DNA from: Alphaproteobacteria bacterium
GTDB taxonomy: Bacteria > Pseudomonadota > Alphaproteobacteria > Caulobacterales > Caulobacteraceae
Assembly: GCA_028869395.1 (NCBI GenBank)
Contig: JAGWSE010000419.1
Span: forward strand, 1-19,245
Length of the DNA: 19,245 nucleotides
Reading direction: 5' to 3'
This document shows positions 6,892 to 13,416 of this stretch, piece after piece. The notes beneath the pieces were generated by a model. It made no database searches. It saw only the letters and a list, made by a program, of their open reading frames with translations, and was not told the DNA's origin. The stretch's first letter is position 1, and each line of letters begins with the position of its first letter. A program made the translations under genes and the position numbers.

Positions 6892-7875
6892 TCAGGGCTG
6901 CGGCAGTTCGGAAAGCTCGGGCGGTCGGGAGAGCTCGGAAATCTGCGAGAGCTCGCGAAGGCGCGCGAAAAGTCGGCGGACGTCCAGCTCGTTGTCGGCG
7001 GCGATCCGGGCAAGGCGCGGCCGATGGGCCCGGGGCGCGACGGGAACCCATCGCCGCCCCCGCCGCCGGGCGTAGCCAAGCGCCTCCAGGGCCAGGAGGC
7101 GCCGCCGCACCGTCTCGTGCGGCATCCGCAGCCGCGCGGCGACGGCGCGCATGCTGCAGGGCGAGGGGCGAAGCGGCTGTCCCGCCTCGTAGGTCGCCAG
7201 CGCGTCCGCCGCGCTGACCAGGCACAGCCCAAGGAGCACGAACCCGTCCACGACCCCGCCCGCGAACTCGATCACGCGGTCGCAGGACCTGAGCATGTAT
7301 TCGGAGAGGGCGCGGTTGACGCTGCGCATGAGCTCGGCAGGCAAGGCTCGCGGCAGCGCCTCGTCCCCCAACAGCAGGCCCAGACCCAGCAGGTCGTCGT
7401 GAAACCGCCCGAGGCGGGCCATGCGCGCGGCCTGCATCGAGGCATGTTCCTCGGCGACGATCGCGGCGCGCGGCACATAAACCCCGGTCGGAGTCGCCAC
7501 GCAAACGCCGCCGTCGACAAGACTGCGAACCTTTCGCCGTACGGTCTCAAAAGGGAGCCGCAGGGACTGCGCTACGGCGTTGATGCTGATGGGGCGGCGC
7601 AGCTCGTCCGGGATCGCCTCGCCGGAATTCCCGTATCGCTTGTGAAGCTCGAGGTCGTTGCGCAGGGGAGCCTGATTCGCCTGGACGATGGCGGCGAAGA
7701 CCAGCGGCAGGATAAGATCGCCGCGGCCGCGGCTGATGTTCGCCGCGTCGACGAAGAACTCGAGCGAAATAAACGCCGCACGCCAATCAACTGGAGGCTG
7801 CGGCGCGGCTGCGCCCGAACCTGAACCCCCCGGCACCATTCGCCGAGAGTGCGCATCGGCCGAGCGACTCTGCAA
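6892..7875 (-). CDS. unrecognised protein with two duplicated helix-turn-helix modules
   Basis: I cannot assign a named family to this 327-residue protein. It contains two winged-helix-like segments that align with each other: residues 96-135 (AVAQSLRLPFETVRRKVRSL...VYVP) and 240-279 (AVAARLRMPHETVRRRLLAL...WVPV). Both have the same R-L-P/M-P-x-E-T-V-R-R recognition helix. Each is preceded by a hydrophobic helix (about 52-67 and 210-225), so the whole module appears duplicated. No effector or enzymatic domain is visible. The tail is acidic-leucine rich (SELSRPPELSEL). The frame opens with a TTG at 7875; an ATG at 7839 is an alternative and neither has a strong ribosome-binding site. It is probably a transcription regulator, perhaps of the transporter downstream (81-base gap) or of putA; this is inference. 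Confidence 0.75.
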   Translation of the reverse strand: MQSRSADAHSRRMVPGGSGSGAAAPQPPVDWRAAFISLEFFVDAANISRGRGDLILPLVFAAIVQANQAPLRNDLELHKRYGNSGEAIPDELRRPISINAVAQSLRLPFETVRRKVRSLVDGGVCVATPTGVYVPRAAIVAEEHASMQAARMARLGRFHDDLLGLGLLLGDEALPRALPAELMRSVNRALSEYMLRSCDRVIEFAGGVVDGFVLLGLCLVSAADALATYEAGQPLRPSPCSMRAVAARLRMPHETVRRRLLALEALGYARRRGRRWVPVAPRAHRPRLARIAADNELDVRRLFARLRELSQISELSRPPELSELPQP

Positions 7876-7885
7876 TCACTCGGAT

Positions 7886-7900
7886 TCCCCGTTTTGGGGA
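7886..7900. terminator. hairpin between putA and the double-HTH gene
   Basis: TCCCC-GTTTT-GGGGA forms a 5-bp stem 11-25 bases after the putA stop and just before the start of the next minus-strand gene. A second small inverted repeat, GATCG-AACT-CGATC (7899-7912), overlaps the putA stop. There is no T-tract on the minus strand, so it may be a weak terminator or an operator for the following gene. Confidence 0.3.
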
Positions 7901-7910
7901 TCGAACTCGA

Positions 7911-10900
7911 TCAAGGGTTGAGGTTCAGGAGCTGCGGGTCGCCACCCTGGGCTGCGATATTGACGCTGACCGACCGCTCGACGGCGTAGCGCAGGAGCGC
8001 ATGGGGTCCGCCAGCCTTCGGCCCCGTGCCGGAAAGGCCCTCGCCGCCGAACGGCTGGACGCCCACCACGGCGCCGATCATCGAGCGGTTCACATAGGCG
8101 TTGCCGGCCGGGACCGTGCGACGAACCTCCTCGGCGAAGGCCTCCAGTCGCGTGTGCACGCCGAGCGTGAGGCCGTAGCCCGCCTGCACGAGCGGTTCGG
8201 CGGCCGCCTCGAGCCGGGCCGGGTCGTAGCGCACGACGTGCAGGATCGGCCCGAACACCTCGCGCTGCAGGAAGCCGGCAGACGGGATCTCGGCCAGGAC
8301 CGGCGCGAAGAAGTGACCGCCCGCGGGAGGTTCAAGGACGTGCAGGACCTTCGCCTCGTTCCGCAGCCGCGCCAGGTGTGCGGCGAGCCCTTGGCGGGCC
8401 TCCTCGTCGATCACCGGGCCGAGGTCCGTGCGGGGGTCGGCGGGATCGCCGAGCACCAGCGCGTCCATGGCGCCGGAAAGCCCCTCGATCAGCGCGTCGG
8501 CCGTCTCGTGCGGCAGGAAGAGCATCCGCAGCGCCGAGCAGCGCTGGCCGGCCGAGCCGAAGGCGGAGATCAGGACGTCGTCGATCACCTGCTCGCGAAG
8601 CGCCGTGGTGTCCACGAACATGGCGTTCAGACCGCCGGTCTCGGCGATGAACGGCAGGATCGGGCCCCTGCGCGCCGCCAGGGTGCGGTTGATGGCCCAG
8701 GCGGTATCGGTGCCCCCGGTGAAGGCGACGCCGGCGCAATCGGGGTGCGCCACCAGCGCCTGCCCCACCTCGGCCCCGTCACCCGGCAACAGATGGAGCA
8801 CGTCGGGCGGCAGACCGGCGGCGTGATAGAGGCGCACCGCTTCGGCGGCGATCAGCGGGGTCTGCTCGGCGGGCTTGGCGAGCACCGCATTGCCGGCCGC
8901 CAGCGCCGCGGCGATCTGGCCGGTGAAGATGGCGAGCGGGAAATTCCAGGGGCTGATGCAAGCGAAGACGCCGCGGCCATGCAGCGACAGACGGTTCGTC
9001 TCGCCGACCGGACCGCGCAGGGTCTCCGGGCTCGCGAACTGGGTCTCGGCCAGATGGGCGTAGTAGCGGCAGAAATCGGCGGCTTCGCGCACCTCGGCGA
9101 CCCCGTCCGACAGCGTCTTGCCGGCCTCGCGGGCGCAGAGGGCGACCAGGCGGTCGAGGTTGGCCTCGAGCGAATCGGCCATCGCGCGAAGGATGGGCGC
9201 CCGGCCCTCGCCGCCGCGGGCGTCCCAGGCCGGCTGAGCGGACCTGGCCGCCCCAAAGGCGCGTTCGATGTCCGCTGCGCTCGCCGACCCGACCTTGCCG
9301 ACGACACGTGAAAGGTTGGCCGGGGAAACACGTTCCTGCGGGCGGTTGGAGGCCACGAGCTGTCCGCTGACGATCGGTCCCGCTTCAGGAGGATCCCGGT
9401 CGAGCCGGGTGATCGCCGCGGCGAGAGCTTCCCGATCGGCGGCGACCGAGAGATCCATCCCGGTCGAATTTTTGCGGCTGGGGCCATAGAGATCGCGCGG
9501 CAGAGGAATGCGAGGATGCGGCCCGGCCCCGGCGGATTCCACCGCGGCGATCGGGTCGGAAACCACCTTCTCGACGGGCGTGCGCTCGTCCAACAGAGCG
9601 TGGACGAAGGAGGTGTTGGCCCCATTCTCCAGCAACCGGCGGACGAGGTAGGGCAGCAGGTCCTCATGGCTGCCGACGGGGGCGTAGACCCTGAGGGGGA
9701 ATGCGCCGTAGCGATCCCGGGCGCCGGCGTAGAGCGCCTCGCCCATTCCATGCAGGCGCTGGAACTCAGGGCTCAGGCCCGCCTGCTGCGCCATCTGGCG
9801 CACGGCGGCGAGCGTGTGGGCGTTGTGGGTCGCGAACTGCGGATAGAGGGCCGGCGCGGCGGAGAGCAGCGCGCGCGCGCAGACCAGGTAAGAAAGGTCG
9901 GTCGCCGCCTTGGTCGTATAGACCGGATATCCGGGCAGCCCGCCGACCTGGGCGCGCTTGACCTCCGAGTCCCAGTAGGCGCCCTTGACCAGCCGGACCA
10001 TGAGCCGGCGCCCGCTCGAGCGCGCGATCTCCGCCACCGCCTCCACGGTTCTGGGTGCGCGCTTCTGATAGGCCTGCACGGCGAGGCCAAGGCCGCGCCA
10101 GTCGCCCAGCGAGGGTTCACGCGACAGACGGTCGAGCAGCTCCAGCGAGATGACCAGTCGATCGGCCTCCTCGGCGTCGATGGTGAGGTTGATGTCGCCC
10201 CGCGCGGCGAGTTCGGCCAGGCGCAGAACGCGCGGATAGAGTTCGGCCCAGACGCGGTCGGCCTCGCGCGCCTCGTATCGAGGCGACAAGGCGGAGAGCT
10301 TCACGGACACGCCGTGGCCCGCCTCCGGCCCCTTGCCGCCTGACCGGTCGCCGACGACCTGGATGGCCGATGCGTAGGCTGCTTCGTACCGTTCGGCGTC
10401 GGCGGCGGTGCGCGCGCCCTCGCCGAGCATGTCGAACGAGCAGACGTAGCCCTCCTGGTCCGCCCGCTTCAGCGCCTGACCGATGGTGGCCCCCAGCACG
10501 AACTGCTCGCCCATGATCCGGACCGCTGCCCCCACGGCGCGGCGGATGACCGGCTCGCCCAGGCGGCCGGCGAGCCGGCGGATGAATCCGGGCAGATCGG
10601 CGCGCGCCTCTTCGTCGGGATCGATGATCTTGCCGGTCAGCATCAAGCTCCAGGTGGAGGCGTTGACCAGCAGTGAGTCGGAACGGCCCGCGTGGCTCGC
10701 CCAGTCTGCGGAGGCGATCTTCTCGGCGATCAACCGGTCGCGGGTCTCCTCGTCCGGCGTGCGCAGCAACGCCTCCGCCAGGCACATGAGCGCCAGCCCC
10801 TCGCGCGTGGAGAGGCTGAATTCCTGCAGGAAGCTTTCGACGACGCCCTGCTTGCGGGCGTTGCGACGTGCGGCGCGCACCAGCGCCTCTGCCTCGGCCC

Positions 10901-11051
10901 GCACCGCGGCGCGATCCTCGCCGCACAGGGCGCGCGCGGCGAGCGCGCCGGCGATCGCGGCGCGTTCGTCCACGAACTTCAGCTGATCCAGGTCATCCAG
11001 AGGCATCCAGCTCTGTTGCGGCGATCGGGCGAGTTGCGTTGACGTCGTCAT
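7911..11051 (-). CDS. putA: bifunctional proline dehydrogenase / L-glutamate-gamma-semialdehyde dehydrogenase
   Basis: The 1046-residue enzyme oxidises proline to glutamate in two steps, using FAD and then NAD. The proline dehydrogenase barrel covers roughly residues 150-500, with LVKGAYWDSEVKRAQ at 354-368 and RRLLENGANTSF at 471-482. The aldehyde dehydrogenase half covers roughly 560-1040, with the SPWNFP motif, general-base Glu804 in AETGG and catalytic Cys838 in GQRCSALR. No ribbon-helix-helix DNA-binding domain precedes the catalytic part, so it should not self-repress as E. coli PutA does. The frame extends 75 bases to a TTG at 11126 that would overlap putR; the ATG at 11051 is chosen because the extension is unlike PutA. 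It is divergent from the Lrp-type regulator, the usual PutR arrangement. Confidence 0.95.
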   Translation of the reverse strand: MTTSTQLARSPQQSWMPLDDLDQLKFVDERAAIAGALAARALCGEDRAAVRAEAEALVRAARRNARKQGVVESFLQEFSLSTREGLALMCLAEALLRTPDEETRDRLIAEKIASADWASHAGRSDSLLVNASTWSLMLTGKIIDPDEEARADLPGFIRRLAGRLGEPVIRRAVGAAVRIMGEQFVLGATIGQALKRADQEGYVCSFDMLGEGARTAADAERYEAAYASAIQVVGDRSGGKGPEAGHGVSVKLSALSPRYEAREADRVWAELYPRVLRLAELAARGDINLTIDAEEADRLVISLELLDRLSREPSLGDWRGLGLAVQAYQKRAPRTVEAVAEIARSSGRRLMVRLVKGAYWDSEVKRAQVGGLPGYPVYTTKAATDLSYLVCARALLSAAPALYPQFATHNAHTLAAVRQMAQQAGLSPEFQRLHGMGEALYAGARDRYGAFPLRVYAPVGSHEDLLPYLVRRLLENGANTSFVHALLDERTPVEKVVSDPIAAVESAGAGPHPRIPLPRDLYGPSRKNSTGMDLSVAADREALAAAITRLDRDPPEAGPIVSGQLVASNRPQERVSPANLSRVVGKVGSASAADIERAFGAARSAQPAWDARGGEGRAPILRAMADSLEANLDRLVALCAREAGKTLSDGVAEVREAADFCRYYAHLAETQFASPETLRGPVGETNRLSLHGRGVFACISPWNFPLAIFTGQIAAALAAGNAVLAKPAEQTPLIAAEAVRLYHAAGLPPDVLHLLPGDGAEVGQALVAHPDCAGVAFTGGTDTAWAINRTLAARRGPILPFIAETGGLNAMFVDTTALREQVIDDVLISAFGSAGQRCSALRMLFLPHETADALIEGLSGAMDALVLGDPADPRTDLGPVIDEEARQGLAAHLARLRNEAKVLHVLEPPAGGHFFAPVLAEIPSAGFLQREVFGPILHVVRYDPARLEAAAEPLVQAGYGLTLGVHTRLEAFAEEVRRTVPAGNAYVNRSMIGAVVGVQPFGGEGLSGTGPKAGGPHALLRYAVERSVSVNIAAQGGDPQLLNLNP

Positions 11052-11070
11052 GTGTACGGCATAACCCAAA

Positions 11071-11099
11071 TTGGACCGCACGTTCAGCGGAGTTTTGAT
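11071..11099 (+). promoter_or_regulatory. possible sigma70-like promoter for the Lrp-family gene
   Basis: TTGGAC (11071-11076), a 17-base spacer and TTTGAT (11094-11099) lie 27 bases before the ATG of the regulator gene. The 74-base gap is shared with the divergent putA, so Lrp-family binding here could control both genes. The -10 match is weak. Confidence 0.35.
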
Positions 11100-11125
11100 C
11101 AAGACGGCGAAGGATATCGTATTCA

Positions 11126-11605
11126 ATGCCGAGTGCGCCGAACGATCTCTCCCTTGATGATACCGATCGGCGCTTGTTGCGCGTGCTGCAGGCCGAAGGG
11201 CGCATCAGCAACCAGGACCTGGCCCAACGCTGCAACCTGTCGCCGTCCGCCTGCTCGGAGCGCGTGCGCCGCCTGCGCGACCAGGGCTTCATCACCCGGT
11301 TCTCGGCCGTACTGGACCCTGCAAAGGTCGGTCGTTCGCTGCTGATCTTCGTCGAAGTCGTTCTCGACCGGACCACCAGCGACGTCTTCGACGCATTTGC
11401 GGCGGCGGCGCGACGCGCCCCCGACGTCCTCGAGTGTCACATGGTGGCCGGGGGGTTCGACTACCTCATCAAGGCGCGCGTGAAGGACATGGAGGCCTAT
11501 CGCGCCTTCCTGGGCGAGGTGCTGGTGGAGATGCCGGGGGTGCGCGAGACGCGGACCTACGCCGTGCTCGAGGAGATCAAGACCACCAGTCTCCTGCCGC
11601 TCTAG
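11126..11605 (+). CDS. putR: Lrp/AsnC-family regulator of proline catabolism
   Basis: The 159-residue protein has an N-terminal AsnC-type helix-turn-helix (about residues 12-60, with SNQDLAQRCNLSPSACSERVRRLRDQGFI) and a C-terminal RAM ligand-binding and oligomerisation domain (about 70-150, containing VAGGFDYLIKARVKDMEAYRAF). Length is typical of Lrp-family proteins. Its head-to-head position with putA fits PutR, known in Agrobacterium and Rhodobacter as the proline-responsive activator of putA and as an autoregulator. The name is assigned from family plus context. A GAAGGA is 11 bases before the ATG, a loose ribosome-binding site. The gene ends at a strong hairpin shared with the convergent ompA-like gene. 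Confidence 0.88.
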   Translation: MPSAPNDLSLDDTDRRLLRVLQAEGRISNQDLAQRCNLSPSACSERVRRLRDQGFITRFSAVLDPAKVGRSLLIFVEVVLDRTTSDVFDAFAAAARRAPDVLECHMVAGGFDYLIKARVKDMEAYRAFLGEVLVEMPGVRETRTYAVLEEIKTTSLLPL

Positions 11606-11622
11606 AGCGGCTGAAACGCAAA

Positions 11623-11646
11623 GAGCCCGGCCTTTCGGCCGGGCTC
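11623..11646. terminator. bidirectional intrinsic terminator between putR and ompA-like gene
   Basis: GAGCCCGGCC-TTTC-GGCCGGGCTC is a perfect 10-bp stem with a 4-base loop, 18 bases after the putR stop and 34 bases past the ompA-like stop. On the minus strand it is followed by TTTGCGTTT, so it best serves the ompA-like transcript; on the plus strand it lacks a T-tract. Confidence 0.75.
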
Positions 11647-11680
11647 CCGCGAACTTCCGAAGAAGCCGTCGCGATCGAGA

Positions 11681-12889
11681 TCAGAAGTTGATGTCGATCG
11701 TGGAGCGACGGTTCAGCGGTTCCTTCACGCCATCGCCGGTCTGGACGGCGAGGTCGGTCTCGCCCTTCCAGTCGACGGCCAGCGTGGACTGGTTGACGCC
11801 CATGCCGACGAGCGCATCGGCCACCGCCTTCGCGCGGCGCTCCGACAGACGCATGTTGTAGGCGGCCGAGCCGGAGGTGTCGGTGTGGCCGACCACCACC
11901 ACCTTGGTCGCGTGACCCTGATTGGCGTAGTTGGCGGCTTCCTGCACCACCTGCTGCGCTTCCGGCGTCAGGATGTACTGATCGAAGGGGAAGTACACGA
12001 CGAACTGCTTCGCCTCGAAGGCCGGCGGCGGAGGCGGCGGCGGCGGCGGAGGCGGAGGCGGAGGCGGAGGCGGAGGCGGCGGAGGCGGCGGGGGCGGAGG
12101 CGGCGGAGCCGCGAACGACCACCGCAGACCCAGGGTCACGGAGTCGTCCTTGTACTTGCCCTTGAAGGTGCCGGGCTGCAGGCCCGCCGGCGAGGTGCCG
12201 ATCGTATTGATGCTGTGGTCCGCACCGCTCAGATAGCGATAGGTCAGGTCGACGTTCAGGCGATCCGTGGCCTTCCAGGCGAGACCGGCCAGCGCCTGCC
12301 AGGCGAAGGCGGTGTCGTTGTCGTCGACGTGCAGGTTCTGGTAGGCCGGGTTCGCGCCGCCGATCGGCGTGATGACGCCGGTGACGTTCGAGAACTGGCC
12401 ATCGACCTTGGTGGTCAGGTGGTTGACGCCGACGCCGGCGCCGATGAACGGATCAAGCGAAGAGTGGGGGAGGACGTCGTAAATGACGTTCGCCATGCCC
12501 GACCAGACGTTCATCTGGCCGTTCGGGCCACCGCAGGTCGGCGCCGCGGCCGTGCGGGTCACGCCCGGGGTGCAGAGGCCGACGACGGCCTGGTTCGTGC
12601 CGCCGTGCACCGACTTGATGTCGCCGCCGCGGTAGCCGACTTCCAGTTCGACGCGCCAGTGATCGCTGACCTGGTAGCCCAGCCTCGCGAAGCCGGTCCA
12701 GTCTTCCTTCTGGTTGAAGTCCCAGGTGTACGGAATGCCGTTGGCGGCGAGGTTCGAGGAGGTCCCCTTGAGGCCCTCCGGCCAGTGGTATCCGAGATCG
12801 ACGGCGCCGTACCAGCCGACTTCAGCGGCTGCGCCGGTCGCGGTGAAGACCGCAGCCAAGGCCGCGCCCGCCAGGAGTTTGAACTTCAT
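11681..12889 (-). CDS. OmpA-family outer-membrane protein with polyproline linker
   Basis: The 402-residue precursor has a signal peptide (about residues 1-22, ending GAAA), an eight-stranded-barrel-like N-terminal domain (about 23-255, alternating aromatic strands such as VGWYGAVDLGYHW), an unbroken run of 28 prolines (262-289), and a C-terminal OmpA domain (about 294-402). The last domain carries HTDTSGS...YNMRLSERRA; Asp337 and Arg352 match the residues that bind diaminopimelate in peptidoglycan. The protein should tether the outer membrane to the cell wall, with the proline run as a stiff spacer. Two cysteines in a predicted loop could form a disulfide. A GAGAGG lies near the ATG and a promoter is visible upstream. 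Family assignment is firm; the specific role is inferred. Confidence 0.93.
   Translation of the reverse strand: MKFKLLAGAALAAVFTATGAAAEVGWYGAVDLGYHWPEGLKGTSSNLAANGIPYTWDFNQKEDWTGFARLGYQVSDHWRVELEVGYRGGDIKSVHGGTNQAVVGLCTPGVTRTAAAPTCGGPNGQMNVWSGMANVIYDVLPHSSLDPFIGAGVGVNHLTTKVDGQFSNVTGVITPIGGANPAYQNLHVDDNDTAFAWQALAGLAWKATDRLNVDLTYRYLSGADHSINTIGTSPAGLQPGTFKGKYKDDSVTLGLRWSFAAPPPPPPPPPPPPPPPPPPPPPPPPPPPPAFEAKQFVVYFPFDQYILTPEAQQVVQEAANYANQGHATKVVVVGHTDTSGSAAYNMRLSERRAKAVADALVGMGVNQSTLAVDWKGETDLAVQTGDGVKEPLNRRSTIDINF
12023..12106 (-). repeat. 84-bp CCN codon repeat encoding 28 prolines
   Basis: The plus strand reads as GGC/GGA units and the minus strand as CCN codons, in frame throughout. Units are imperfect (mainly CCG and CCT, one CCC), which limits but does not prevent slippage. 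Gain or loss of a triplet would change linker length without frameshift. The plus (template) strand has dense GG runs with potential for two-layer G-quadruplexes. Confidence 0.9.
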
Positions 12890-12940
12890 TCTCAGAGCCC
12901 TCTCGTTGCCCTCAGTGCTGCGGCCATTTGACCCAGCACG

Positions 12941-12968
12941 CTTATATCAAGGCCCATCTGTCGCGTAA
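12941..12968 (-). promoter_or_regulatory. likely promoter of the ompA-like gene
   Basis: Reading the minus strand, TTACGC (12968-12963), a 16-base spacer and TATAAG (12946-12941) form a sigma70-like promoter. A start near 12934 would leave a leader of about 45 bases before the ATG. The -10 element stands out in GC-rich surroundings. Confidence 0.5.
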
Positions 12969-13041
12969 GTGTCGCCGAAGCCACACTCAGACCGCAATCT
13001 CTGGGCCGGGATCAGCCTAAGCCAGGACGCTATACGACGTT

Positions 13042-13082
13042 GCCCGCTGCAATCAATGCGGGCGGAGAGAGAACATCTCTCC
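13042..13082 (+). other. two adjacent hairpins, second one terminator-like on the plus strand
   Basis: GCCCGC/GCGGGC (13042-13047 with 13058-13063) is followed immediately by GGAGAGA-GAACA-TCTCTCC (13064-13082), a perfect 7-bp stem. On the plus strand the second is followed by TTTGACC, a short T-run. No plus-strand gene lies upstream, so these may end an unannotated short transcript or shape the ompA upstream region. Confidence 0.35.
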
Positions 13083-13397
13083 TTTGACCAATGCTGACGG
13101 CCCTGGCGCTCGCCAAACTGGTCATTTGAAAAAGTTAAGACTGAGTGACGACCTGCATAGACGCTCGCGACGCCTGCGATTCCGTCTCGCGAAGTCCTTG
13201 TGAAACCTTGTAAACCCGTTGCAGGGCCGCACACCTGGACGCATCCGCGCGCCGGCGCAAGCGGCCTTCTCCCGAGTGTCCAAGCCAAACCCCACGACGC
13301 CATACGCCCCGCTCACGACGGATCGCGCGCCCCTTGTCGCGCTGCCCCATTCAACTCCACACGGCTGCGCTTGGTTCCAGGCGACGATTCGCAGGGC

Positions 13398-13414
13398 GGC
13401 GCCCTTTCGGCGCC
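13398..13414 (-). terminator. hairpin just after the antiporter stop codon
   Basis: GGCGCC-CTTTC-GGCGCC forms a 6-bp GC-only stem beginning 3 bases beyond the stop. No clear T-tract follows on the minus strand, so termination strength is uncertain. Confidence 0.4.
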
Positions 13415-13416
13415 AA

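Larger units (their letters stand above)
12969..13416. other. non-coding stretch between the antiporter and ompA-like genes
   Basis: Together with the ompA leader and promoter this gap is 527 bp. I find no convincing reading frame, tRNA or known riboswitch. It holds two back-to-back hairpins (13042-13082), an inverted repeat GACCA/TGGTC (13086-13090 with 13119-13123), an AT-richer patch near 13122-13140, and a short direct repeat CCTTGTGAAA/CCTTGTAAAC (13196-13215). The rest appears unstructured. Confidence 0.5.

Noticed and set aside
4943..7824. Very long overlapping open frames (4943-7504 minus and 5563-7824 plus) over the transporter and double-HTH genes
   Set aside because: Both are out of frame with the recognisable proteins and give Arg/Gly/Ala-rich products without motifs.
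11885..12931. Plus-strand open frame with a long arginine run opposite the ompA-like gene
   Set aside because: The arginine run is simply the antisense reading of the proline codon repeat.
12890..13416. tRNA or riboswitch in the 527 bp gap upstream of the ompA-like gene
   Set aside because: No T-arm TTCGAATC-like sequence, no cloverleaf and no riboswitch core that I recognise.
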